Shown here piece by piece: positions 12,926 to 24,421 of a stretch of 64,000 bases of DNA (positions are counted from its first letter, which is position 1; each line of letters begins with the position of its first letter). The position numbers and the translations under genes are program-made. The DNA is taken from assembly GCA_029706075.1 (NCBI GenBank), contig JAINUG010000147.1, forward strand, positions 1,112,501 through 1,176,500. The letters run 5' to 3'. The notes under the pieces were generated by a model. The model made no database searches, was not told the origin of the DNA, and was given only the letters and a program-made list of their open reading frames with translations. This DNA comes from Aldrovandia affinis. Lineage: Eukaryota > Chordata > Actinopteri > Notacanthiformes > Halosauridae.

Positions 12926-14437
12926 TAATCCCTAGGATGACTGCACGAGGCATTTCTTTCTTATCTTCCTTATCTATTTAATAGTTGAACTGGAGTTGAG
13001 GTGATAGAACTTTCAGTTTAATAATTCAGAAGTAGAATTTATTGTAAATTGTTGGTTGATATCTTACTTGCTGTAAATGTTCTTTGGGGGTTGCCCACTA
13101 GCTCCACCTTTGAAAATATTTGCTTTACTGTACATTCAGTACTTGCAGTACTCACGCAACATAATATACAGTAAGGTGTAGGATGTTTGTTCACCTTTGG
13201 GATTTATTCATAGCTAAAACAAATACACACAAATCAGCGCTACGGTGAACATGGCGATTACTGTCACATTTTGTTCAGCAATTGAGTTTTGTGAGAGTTT
13301 GCTTCACACTGTGTGCGTAAACGATGCATGTCTCTGGTCTTCTGCGCACATTTCAAGCTCCACAGTTCATTGTCGGGAAGTAAGCTTTAACAAGCTTTAT
13401 CCACAGAAGAATAAACCTTGGAGTCTTTAGTGTACTGAACCTCACCACTGGAGAGACAGCAGTGAGGGAGCAATATTTATGCTTCACTCGATGAAGAATC
13501 TGTGGTGCTAGGACTCTGTTTGCTTTTCTAAAAAGACTGGATGAAATCACAATCTGTCATGCCCATAGATTTGTGATTTTATATTAGCCTTGCAGCAAAT
13601 TGCACTTATATGAGACTACTGTCTTGTATAACAGTGTCCTACCAGTGCTTTCTGTAGATTGGCTGTGAGAGAGTAAGGCCTCTATCCTAACCATAATCTT
13701 AAGACCTTAAGAGTGTTTGTGTCCTAAACAACATTCTAAATTCAGTGGTGGCTGAAAGGAATGAGAAGGCAAGGTTGTGTTAAAACACTGAACAGCGTGA
13801 TTTAGATTTTTTAGGACAAAGTCCACTGCACACAGATTATATCTGGGCTTGTGGGCGTAAGAGCAAATATACAGCTCACTGCAGTCAGCTTTCGGTTCCA
13901 ACCACTAAATACAGACACCTCTTCATTTGTCAGCTGTAAAGAGAGGCTTTTTCCTGAGGTTTAAGTTTACCCAGCTGGGGAATTGGGGGAAACATTCAAG
14001 GAGAAAGTGAAAGGAAGTTTGATTGCGAGAGACCTGTTATTTTCAGTTTATCTGTGTGTGCAACTGAACTAAGATACAGACACCTGTCACACAGCAAAAT
14101 ACGTAAGCCTACTTAAGAAACATGAAACTGTGACTTTCAATAATTAATAACCGCCATCATTCCCCTGTGCTTGCCTAATTATTAAACTATTTGCTCTCTT
14201 TCCAAACATTGGAACTGAATTGAAATAGAATAAAATACTCCATAGCTTGTCTCATCGATGTAATTGTTCAGAGGGTATCCCCATTTTGTTAGTTAATAAT
14301 TATCTACTAAATTGTTTTATAATATCTTCATGTGTTTGTTTATTTATTTTTGTAGTTTGCTGTCAATCACTTTGTAAATCCATAGGAGAAAAAAAGAATA
14401 ACTGCCTTTGAATTTAGCATAATATACATATAGAGGG

Positions 14438-14443
14438 AGAGAT

Positions 14444-14538
<95 letters not shown>

Positions 14539-14541
14539 AGA
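14438..14541. repeat. (AG)n microsatellite, about 100 bp
   Basis: Nearly pure AG dinucleotide run. It marks the outer edge of the right arm of the inverted duplication. Confidence 0.95.
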
Positions 14542-15290
14542 CAGAGAGAGAGCTGGCAGTGAGGACATGTGCCAGCACAGACACAGGAGTTTACTTGAGG
14601 GAGATGTCGATCCCTGCACATTTGTTAATAGAATTTAAAATACCTTTATAAGAGAATGAAATCAATGTAACATCCACTGCATTTCATCTGAATATTATAA
14701 TGTCACTGTTCTATTCACACGTGGAGTGGTTCTGATTTAATCAATGCTTCACAGAAGAACACAAGCTCAGAATAAAAACCTTGAAATCATAATTTAGAAA
14801 ATATATGCTTTCCCACTAGGCTAAAATCATTACATATTTGAATTAACGGGATGTCAAATTTGTTCGACCCACCCAATCAAATATATTTCCCCCTCTGCTG
14901 ACTGGATGGTGTCATTTGATTCCTAGGCAACACTCAACTTCGACATGCTTTTAATGCCTTATTTACATGCAAATGTCTTTCAATTCACACAAAAAAAAAG
15001 TTTAAGTCTCCAATCAAGGGTCAGATGAATCATTACATTTTACATGTACATTTTTGCCAGTTAGGAAACACTCTTACCCAGAGCGACTTACAAGACATGC
15101 ATTTATACATGGTAAGATCAGTCATTGCTTGCGCAAGAGATCAGTGTACTGATACAGCGATAGACATCATTGTTGGCTGGTTGACAGGTTGACAATCATG
15201 TAGCAGATGAACAACGCACATTCTACTCCCACTGCGAGTGTGACAGTCACATACTTTTCTCCAGAGCACTCATCACAACCAACCATCTAA
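14542..15290 (-). repeat. right arm of a ~0.73 kb inverted duplication
   Basis: Reverse complement of 948-1667; see that entry. Landmarks: gctggcagtgaggaca at the left, tgcatttacatgcaaatgtctttc-type text near 14960, the L2-type tail near 15060-15095, aaccaaccatcta at the right. Confidence 0.88.
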
Positions 15291-15801
15291 GCTTTTGTGC
15301 TTCCTGACATGTCCAATGTCTGTCCATGTCTTGTTGTGTTCAATGCCTGCTTTTGGAAATTATTTTGGGAACGGTACAATGCTTGTACTATCAGTTATTA
15401 TATTGCTCATTTTGAATTCTGTACGGTTTAGTATTGTGCTGTTTCTTGGGCATGTGGACAGCTCTTGTAAGAGGCAAAACAATATGAAAAGTGTGTATGA
15501 CAGTTTTTTTATGGTATGTAAAAGACATAGTTTTACTTCTCCGTGATATGGCAGGGTCTGACTTTTTTAATTTTTATACTTTACTTTTCCTGGGAAAGTC
15601 ACTGCCTCTTTGAATGGACATTGCAGTAATGAGAGAGAGCAGGAACACAGCATTCATCATGATTTAAATAAATTCTTCTATAAAGAGGCTGAGGACACTG
15701 GGAATGGCTGGATGTCATGAGGCCCACCCAACACATACTCTGAACAACTATTGCACATATATGTCATTGGTGTGAACAGGCTGAACTAATCTCCCTGACT
15801 T

Positions 15802-15845
<44 letters not shown>

Positions 15846-15901
15846 TTTGTGAGAGTGTGTGTGAGTGTGTGTGCATGTGTGTGTGTATGTGTGAGTGTGT
15901 G

Positions 15902-15940
<39 letters not shown>

Positions 15941-15960
15941 TGTGTGCATGTGTGCACGCA
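15802..15960. repeat. (GT)n microsatellite
   Basis: Compound GT run with GA and GCAT interruptions. Open frames here encode only CV or TH repeats and are not genes. Confidence 0.95.
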
Positions 15961-16344
15961 TGTGTGCACATTTGTGTGTGATTGTATATATAAATATGTG
16001 AAAAATTATGCAAATCAAGGATGGCCAGCATAAAACTAACTTCCAGACAAATGCCATGGCTCCTTCAGAAAACACATTTTCAAATTAAGAGTGGTGGAAA
16101 ATGATGTCCACAAGAAGTAGCATGTTGGATCCCAATAATCAGTTATACAGAGTACAATATAATATTGTTATTTATTTTAATCAAATTTCTTCATGCCAGA
16201 TGGTTTAAGATATTTTTATATTTGCATTGTATTATTATGGTAAATAGAATTAAATTAATCACACAATAAAGCTGTATATTAGGTCTGTACTGATACTCTA
16301 TTAGATTTGAATACATCTTGTGTGCCTCTTATCCTATTTTGCAG

Positions 16345-16782
16345 AAAGAGTGGCTTTGCCTGAACTGCCAGACACAGAGGGCCCTTGCTGGGCAGCTGGG
16401 AGACATGCCACAACCAATGCCTGCCCCAACAAAGCCAGCGAACCAGCAGCCTGTGACCCCCAAGATTCAGGCCTCCCCTGTGAAGCAGCCAGTGCCGCAA
16501 ATGTCTGAGTCAGTCGTCGCAGAACCCAGCCTGCCTACACCTGTACCCATTGAACAAAAGGTGGCAAAGGCTGAGCCAGCTGCTACTGCCACTCCTGCTA
16601 TTGCTCATAAGCCTGCCACTTCCTCTCCTGCAAAGGGACCAACAAGGACAACCGCAGTTGACCAGACACTCCCCCAGAAGCCTGGGGACACAGCTCAAGC
16701 AGTAGAAAGGACAAAGGGGTCAAAGAAAGCTGAAGCAGTAGCGGGGGATGCCAAAGAACAGCTGGCAGGAGAAACTAAGAAG
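16345..16782 (+). CDS. pclo: piccolo exon: end of zinc finger 2 and proline/alanine-rich linker
   Basis: The acceptor is ttttgcag before 16345 and the donor is AAG/gttagc after 16782; both ends are phase 0 (146 codons). The exon opens with KEWLCLNCQTQRALAGQLGD, the last CxxC pair of the second Piccolo/Bassoon zinc finger, almost identical to mammalian Piccolo. That finger in Piccolo binds the prenylated Rab acceptor PRA1. The rest is a low-complexity P/A/K/Q linker (VKQPVPQ, KPATSSPAKG) that is poorly conserved in the family. The first half of the finger must lie in an exon left of 16345; I did not find it in 1-16344. The frame stays open past the donor to about 16833, but that stretch is intron. 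Confidence 0.93.
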
Positions 16783-17278
16783 GTTAGCCCCATAGCTGAG
16801 TCAAAGCTCCAGATATGGCATCCAAGAACATGATGAATGTGTCTTCCCCACCAGTACTAATAGCAGAGGGTGCTGGATCAAACCCTGCAGTTAGTCAACA
16901 GCCCTAAGCTAGCTTAGTGTTATAGCCTTGGAAGAGAAATCAACACATGACACCCAAAAGATTAGCTCAGTCATTGAAAATTCCTATTGAGGTGGATACA
17001 GGAAAATAACAAATCTTTAGGATTTTTGTGTCTGTGGACTAGATAATATATCTGTGGACCGAAGTCCAGACTAAATGTAACATTCTTTTAAACTTTTTAA
17101 ACCCATGCATTTGAAATAGCTGTTTTCATGCATAACACATTTCATTAGGATGGAATACATCTTCTATCTCATGTTTTAAACAAGGGAAAACAAGGGAACA
17201 GTACATACTGGTTTGTATAGAGACAATGTTTTGCTTCTTGAATGTATGCTAATATTTAACAACTGTTCTATTTCACAG
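16783..17278 (+). other. intron between the zinc-finger exon and the large exon
   Basis: Short AT-rich intron of about 0.5 kb with gttagc donor and tttcacag acceptor. I see no repeat or other feature in it. Confidence 0.8.
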
Positions 17279-20200
17279 GAGAAAGTGGAAGATAAATCTG
17301 GAATTTCAGGACCATCAGAGGGCATCTCAGGTTCGCCGGAGGAGACTCACACCGCCGTTCCAATCGGCAAAAAAGAGTTGTTGGAAGAACCTGTTAAAAA
17401 GGACACAACTGTGCCAGAAACCAGTCCCACAAGTCCGTCTGACTTAGCAAAATTAGAAAGTACAGTGCTTTCCATATTAGAAGCTCAGTCAAGCACAATT
17501 GAGAAGGACGACCCACAAAACATTTGTGACCAGCAGAAAGACCGGCGCAGGCTTAAAATACTGCCATTATCACCGGAATCGCTCAGCTCAGAAGAGGGAG
17601 AGCTTGAAGACACCCGACAGGAGGGTGGATCTCATGCAAAGGCCGCTCCCGATGATACAACCCCAAGGAAAGAGCGCAAGAAGCTGCACGTGTTGCCAGA
17701 CGCAGGCCCAGGGAGGAGGCAGCGCTACGACTCCATGGAGGACAGCAGCGAGAGTGAGCCCTCGCCTCTCCTACAGAGGAGAAGGAAAGCCAGCACTGCA
17801 TCAACCAGCAGCGAGGAATATAAACATGAGAGCCCGGCCTCTGGAGACGAAGAGGACTTCATACGGAAACAGATCATAGAAATGAGTGCAGATGAGGACG
17901 CGTCTGAGGATGAGGAGGATTATGTACGGAGACAGATCAGGGAAGAGGAGCATAAACGGGAGCACGGAGATAGGAAAGGGCAAGCGAAAAGCACATCTGG
18001 GAAAAGCAAGCGGATCCCTAAAAAGAGCAGCGTCAGCCATGAGACTGAGCCTGGGAGGCGGCATTCGTGGCAAGACAGTGAGGAGCAAGAGGTTGAGGAG
18101 AAGGCCGACTCTAAGACGAGAGAAACAAAGAGCCAGGAAGGGGGGGAGCCATCTGCCGAGAGTGGAGGAGGCCTCCGACGGTTCAAAACAATCGAGCTAA
18201 ACAACACCACTGCCTCTCCGTACAACACAGGGGCCCCGGTGGGGCAAGGCACGGAGGAAGGTGAGCTGGAAATGGAGAGCCTCACCGATTCTCCGGAAGA
18301 CAGATCAAGAGGTGAGTCGTCCAGTCTGCACGCGTCCAGTTTCACCCCTGGGACATCCCCAACCTCAGTGTCGTCACGCTCGACGAGGACAGTGATAGCA
18401 GTCCGAGCCACAAGAGGGTGAGCGGGGAGGGCAAGCAGCACCGGAAGGTGAGGCACCGACAGCACGGTCAGGTGCTCCCGACTATCGAGGACTCCTCCGA
18501 AGAAGAGGAGATGCGAGAGGAAGAGGAGCTCCTCAGGGAACAGGAAAAGCAGAGGGAGGTCGATCAGCAGCAGGTGAAGAAGAGCTCCAGCAAAAAGTCC
18601 AAGAAAGATAAAGAAGAACTGCGGGCGCAGAGGAGACGGGAGCATCCCAAAACGCCGCCCAGTAACCTTTCCCCCATCGAGGACGCTTCCCGACGGAGGA
18701 GCTGCGGCAAGCGGCGGAGATGGAGGAGCTCCACAGGTCATCTTGCTCGGAATATTCCCCAAGCATCGAGTCGGAGCCTGAGGGGTTTGAGATCCACCCG
18801 GACAAGATCCTCGCCGTTCAGAAAGTGTACCAGCTACCAACATCTGTCTCGCTCTACTCTCCAACTGAAGAGCAGAATACCAAAATAACCAAAGACGCCA
18901 TGGACAAATCGTTAAAAAGTGCAGATGAGGCTTATGAAGATATGGTACAGAAAGCGAACACTCTTCGTGGTAAGGAGATGGAAGTACCACCTGAGAAAGA
19001 GCCGCTCTACGGTGGCATGCTGATTGAAGACTATATTTATGAGTCATTAGTTGAGAACAAGGTGACCGGAAACTATGTGGCTCAGAAGAAAGAATCAAGC
19101 AAAATCGCAGTGCAAGAACCTGTAAAGAAACTGAGATCACCAGATGAGGTGTATGAAGAAATGCAGAGAAAGAAAGAAATTATTCTGAAAGAGCAGGAAC
19201 TTCAGCAAACACAGTCAGTTAAGAAAGCTCCTCTTCCACCAGAGATGGGTTTGCCAGCTGTCGCTAGTAAGCCTGCCTATGCAAATATTTCCACAAGTGA
19301 CACACCTCTCCTATGTAAGGATGGAAAACCACTGCTGGATGCTGAGGCAGCTTACGAGGAACTAATGAAGCGAAAAAGAGTTATTCTCACACCTGGAACA
19401 AGTCCAACCCAGCCAGTTCCTGAATTACATCACTCACCTCAGGTGATTGTAATTCCCTGTGGAGGAGGAGCAGAAGACACTCAAGGGGAAGTTACGTCAC
19501 AGGAGTCCGCAGTTCCTGTTAGTGGTGGAATGCCTGACGGGACCTTCCCCAGTGGGGTGCTCTATTCTATACCTGACCTGAAAATAACACAATGCTCCTC
19601 TGGAGAGGAAGACATTGAGGAAGAAGACAGCATAGCTCAAAAACAGGAGAAAGTGAAATCGTCAGACAATCCACAAGCTGGCCAGACTGTGATGAAAGAT
19701 GAAGATGCATCTGTTGCAAGTTCTCCAGCTCCAGCTCCAACTCCAATTCCAGTTCAAGTTCCAGCTCCAACTCAGTCTCCAGTCCCAGCCCCAGTGCTAG
19801 CTCCAGCACCAGTTCCAACTGCAGCTCCCATATATCAAGCCCCCACCCCCAACCCCTCCCCCTCCACCACCATTGCCACCATCAGTCACACAGGCTCAGA
19901 CCACAACAGAGAAACCATGTGCAAGGACTGACCCTTCATTAGTGACCACCCCTTTGGACTTGACATCCTTACCCTCTCAAACTAGACTTATGGGTATAGA
20001 ACCCACGGTAAAGGATCTTAGTAAACCAAGATCTTCAGTTGTTGATGTTCCTCCACCTCAAGACCTATCAAGACCTATTTCTTATGCGCCAGCTACTCCT
20101 CCTGTTTTGCCCCCTGCCATGCAGTATGCACAAGCACCTGTAGTGGCAAGCAATATGTCAATAATAACTACCTGTCCTGCTATATCCACTGTACCTTATT

Positions 20201-22204
20201 ATACTGCTGTTTCCAGCATAGTGTCATCCACTGTTTCTGCCACAGACTTGACAACTCAGACACTAACTTCTGCACCCCCAATACCCCCCAAACCTGCAGT
20301 CCTGCTCAGAGGCTCATCTCAGGAAAAGGTAAACATACCTGTTACCATACCACCCCCTCCTCCCCCTCCCCCTCCACCACTACCTCCCCCTACCTTGCCT
20401 AAACCAGCCGTCTATCTTAAAAAGCATCCCATTAGCGCCCGCCCGGTCATACCGGCTGCTGTGTCACTGCCAGTTTCAACAGCTGTACCAATGGCACAAG
20501 CAGCAATAACAGCTGCAGGCCCATGTGCAACAGTAAAGATCGCAGCAGCCCCTACTTACAAACCACACGTACCCCCACCTGTGCCACCGAAGCCTGCATC
20601 CATCCTGGCAGGTTTAACATTTAGCCACAAACCAGGAGAAGGTGTGAAACCTCCCGTTGCTCCCAAACCCATGGTGGCCCAGTCAGCTTGTCAAGCAGTA
20701 GCAATGATGCACCCAAGACCTGCAGCCCCACCATGCACAACTGCTATGACACTGAATCTGAGCACCCGGGTTGAGTACAAGTCGAGCGGAAGCTCGCCTA
20801 AGTCACCTTTGTCCCCAAGGTATGGGAACTCTTTACACGAGACATACGTGGTCATCACATTACCATCAGAACCCGGCACTCCTGTTGAAGGCATTACAAC
20901 CCAAGCTCCCACAAGTCCAGCTTTAGCTTCCCCATATAAACATATCGCACAGACAACAGTTCCAGTTGCATATACTCACTATACAAAAGTAATAGAGAGT
21001 CAAGAAATACAGGGAACTGAGGTTTTTTCCAGCATGAGTCACATACACTCCTCAATTTCAACCTCAACACAGCCTGCTGTACCTTCGCCTAACCTTGTAG
21101 GCCAGTTCATGACCACAGAGGTCCAAAGGACAATGGTATCTCTTGTCCATGAAAGGATACCTATAGCACCTCTGGCGCTTGCTCCTACAACAGCCAGTGC
21201 AGTCGTCACTGTTGCCCCAGAAATTGCAGAAGTACAATCAAAGCCAAACGAGAATGGGACGATGCACTACTCTGGGCATGTCGTTGACCTTCGCACATTG
21301 AAGCAGAGCACTGAAATGGCTGAGAAAGGATTGGATTTGTCAGCTACAGATTCAAAAGGACAGGTTTCCTCAACTGATGGCAACGGGCATCAGAATAGCG
21401 CTGTGCAGACGGCGATTGTGAACCTAAGCACAGAGGCAGCACCGGTGGCAACTTTGTCACTTGTAACTGATAACATAACCATTGTCACCTGCACCGCCAC
21501 AATAGCCTGCAATAATAGCACAGGCAACAGACCACTCGATCTAGGCCGTACCACTTCAACGCCCCTTCAGCTCACAACATCGAAGTCATTTGAACCAGTT
21601 GCCCAGATAATATATCGACCCGTAGATTCACAACCCACAACTAATTTTAATACAGAGGCCCCCATTAATCTTTCCTTTGGAGCTATTACCAGTGCAGAAA
21701 CATCAAGGTCTCCTGTGACCTTTGCTCCAGACAGTGTATCAAATGGCAACACTGGTCCCCCTGCACACATTGAGGTGGGACTGACAAGTGCAATGGACCT
21801 GACCACAACAAAGCCTGTTGAAACTATGGTTGCTGTCGATGGGTCTACTTCAGCAGTGATCACCACTGTCATAGAAGATGACAGCAAACCTGTGGATCTC
21901 ACAGCCGGGAGACGGGCTGTTTGTTGCGATGTGGTGTACAAGCTTCCTTTTGCTGGGAGCTGTGCAACACAGAAGCCTGCAACTACACTGCCTGAGGACC
22001 GGTTTGGCTACAGGGATGATCATTATCAATACAGTCGTCCTGGACCCCACGGCACGAAAGATTTCCGTGGAATGAAGTCCTCCATGTCTGATACTAACTT
22101 AGCAGAAGCTGGACTTTTCTTCTACAAAAGCAAAAACAGTTATGATTATCAGAATGGCGCAACAGAGGGTGCGGTAGACTTGACATCTGGGAAAATGTCC
22201 ACAG
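17279..22204 (+). CDS. pclo: piccolo giant exon: disordered region with polyproline segment (three apparent frameshifts)
   Basis: The acceptor is atttcacag (phase 0) and the donor is ACAG/gtcagt (phase 1). The exon encodes the disordered middle of Piccolo: [92 protein letters not shown]-type blocks, [21 protein letters not shown], a polyproline run near 20350-20400, PPPVPPKP repeats near 20570, [40 protein letters not shown] and [19 protein letters not shown]. The frame is broken three times compared with the conserved protein: two extra bases near 18376-18379, one base missing near 18689-18691, and a shift in a C-rich run near 19839-19860. Conserved Piccolo sequence resumes directly in the new frame each time, so assembly indels are more likely than a dead gene. 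Third-position GC is high up to about 18850 and lower after it. Confidence 0.93.
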
Positions 22205-22559
22205 GTCAGTATGACAGTGGTGCAACAGATCTTTCTTTTAAATATAATTTTGACATGCCTCTGCTTATGCCTGGTTGATACCATTTCTTTATTTTTGAAT
22301 TTGTTTTGTTTTTGCTTGTTTTCATTTTTTGTGTGTTTGGACATCAAATATGATAATAAAACATTTTTCCTTTTTTAGTGCACAGATGCATGCATGTGCC
22401 TGCTTATTGATGCGCATAGTGCTAATCACCACTGGAGATTTTTGCATGCTCTCTTTATTGCTTTCTTTCCTCTGGATGTGCATGACTTTCCATCTACGAC
22501 TGCAAAAATGCATTGTTTTTTAAGCACTGAGATGTATATCTGTGAACCTATAATTACAG
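22205..22559 (+). other. intron with open-frame read-through at its start
   Basis: 355-bp intron, gtcagt donor and taattacag acceptor. If retained, the upstream frame runs about 24 more codons (through DLSFKYNFDMPLLMPG) to a stop at 22278. No repeat is seen. Mammalian Piccolo reads TTGEVMDYSS across this point, and the spliced fish product reads [10 protein letters not shown], which supports the splice. Confidence 0.75.
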
Positions 22560-24421
22560 GTCAAATTATGGACTACTCAAGCAAGGGCACAGGAACATAT
22601 TCTTCTATGACCATTCCTCAATATTCCCAAGCCAGAATAACTGCTGCTGTGGGAACACACTATGGTGCTAACAGTGTGTTGAGGTCCTCAAATGGGGTGG
22701 TGTATTCATCAGTAGCAGCACCCGTTCCCTCCACGTATGCCATAACTACCCAGCCAGGATCGATATTTAGTACAACATATGATGCCTTGTCTGGAATGCA
22801 CACCAGTGACACTATGCCATCTCTCTCAAGTCTGCCAGACCAGCCCCTCCCACGATCTTATAGTTTCTTAACAACCACAGCCACAGCGCAGCAAGCGATC
22901 ATCGGCCAGGAGACAGGCATGCTGAAGGAGGGGCCGTCCACAGCTTTTACCGAGGCTGTTTCCACGACGATGACGACGACTGTCCCCAGCTCATACACGG
23001 ACGCCTCACTGGAGGCGATCGCAGCGTCTCTGGAAGCCCTGTCCTCGCCGATGGTCGCGGGCTCGGACGACAGCACGCAGCAGTATCAGATGGAGCGCGA
23101 TTTCCTGGAGCTGGAGAAGATGAAGCAACTGCGTCTGGCCGAGGAGCTCGAGTGGGAGCGGCAGGAGATCCAGAGGTTCCGCGAGCAGGAGCAGCTCATC
23201 GTCCAGAAGGAGCTGGAGGAGCTGCAGTCCATGAAGCAGCAGCTGCTCTTCCAGCAGGAGGAGGAGCGCCAGGCTCACCTGATGATGCAGCAGGAGACCT
23301 ACGCCCAGCAGCAGCTCCAGCTCGAGCAGATCCAGCAGCTTCAACAGCAACTGCAGCAGCAGCTGGAGGAGCAGAAGTTGAGGCAAATGTACCCCTACGA
23401 GGCAGCGACCACTAGCGAGCAGGTCCTCCTGGACGCACAGTACGCAGGCGGAGAGGGCGGCCAGTACTGGCCAGTGCAGGATCTGAGCATGACTCCATCC
23501 ACAGTCTCCGAGCTCGAGCTTCCACAAAACGCAACCTGGTATACGGTGCCTACCGAAGGCATCGCCCAGTACATCCCTAATATGCCAGGCTCCGAAATGG
23601 CACTCAAAGCGGCCGAGGAGCAGCAGAGCATGGCTCTTGCGAACAGAATACCCAGCCAATACAATGAGCACGGCACAGACTTGTCCAACAGGAAGATTGC
23701 GGAAAGCGGAGTGCAGACCGACGACGAGGACGAAGTCGACACGGCTTGCACGGGAAGGAGGAAGAAGAATAGGAGGAGCGTAGACTCCAGCGTTCAGACG
23801 GACGACGAGGACCAGGACGAGTGGGACATCCCCACGAGGAGCAGGCGCAGGTCCCGCTCCAGCAAGCAAAGCTCCAAGGTGTCCAGCATCGCCATCCAGA
23901 CCGTGGCCGAAATTTCAGTGCAGACGGACCATTCTGGAACGATCAAAAAGCCGTCAGTCAGAGCTCAGATGGACACCAAAGTGGAGATTACAAAACACAT
24001 CTCTGCGCCAGAGAAAACGTATAGAGGCGGTAGCATGAGTTGCCAGACAGAGGTAGGCTCCGGTAAAACATCTCCCCAGAAGGATAAAAGGCGGCCAACT
24101 CCCTTAGAGATAGGCTACGCTACCCACCTGAAAGCAGACTCCACCCTCCAAGTGGCCCCATCCCCACCCAAGTCCCCCAAAGTGCTCTACTCTCCCATTT
24201 CACCCTTGTCCCCAAGCAAATCATTAGAATTTGTTCCATATGAGAAATCTGCGACTGACCTAAGCCCACAGAAAATTCTAAACGCAGACGCATCCAAAGC
24301 GCCGCCCACAAGTCCACGGGCACTGAAGGCCATGCAGCGGTCCATATCCGATCCCAAGTCACAAAGTCCTACATCAGAGGAGAGGGCAGGATCTAATTTC
24401 CAATATTCAGATGGTTACTCG
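22560..24421 (+). CDS. pclo: piccolo exon: coiled coil (ELKS/CAST-binding region) and QT-motif cluster
   Basis: The acceptor is aattacag (phase 1) and the donor is TCG/gtaagt (phase 0). The exon begins GQIMDYSSK and runs through [14 protein letters not shown] and [12 protein letters not shown]. It then encodes a long charged coiled coil from about 23090 to 23395 ([39 protein letters not shown], then Q-rich heptads), the counterpart of the mammalian Piccolo/Bassoon segment that binds ELKS/CAST. Between 23700 and 24050 lie GVQTD, SVQTD, AIQTV, SVQTD and SCQTE motifs, of the type that binds dynein light chain in Bassoon. The end holds [40 protein letters not shown] and a MQRSISDPK motif, a possible 14-3-3-like serine site by sequence only. 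The coiled coil is notably GC-rich. Confidence 0.96.

Larger units (their letters stand above)
1..16344 (+). other. upstream pclo intron (3' part), repeat-rich
   Basis: All of this precedes the acceptor at 16344. No piccolo exon was recognised. The repeats found are listed separately. The stretches 90-940, 1680-2515, 2840-3570, 5150-6800, 6960-7660, 8290-9000, 9610-10140, 10430-11745, 12140-12575 and 12930-14430 show no gene or repeat I can name; short open frames in them lack any recognisable protein. Confidence 0.75.

Noticed and set aside
17920-19140. 406-codon open frame on the minus strand
   Set aside because: It lies wholly opposite conserved piccolo coding sequence, is rich in L/S/P as expected from antisense of E/K/S/R codons, and matches no family I know.
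22205-22278. Alternative C-terminus by read-through (…DLSFKYNFDMPLLMPG)
   Set aside because: The splice to 22560 restores the conserved GQIMDYSS sequence, and no isoform of this kind is known to me.
23006-23869. 287-codon minus-strand open frame rich in leucine
   Set aside because: Antisense of the GC-rich CAG/GAG coiled-coil exon; a codon-bias shadow.
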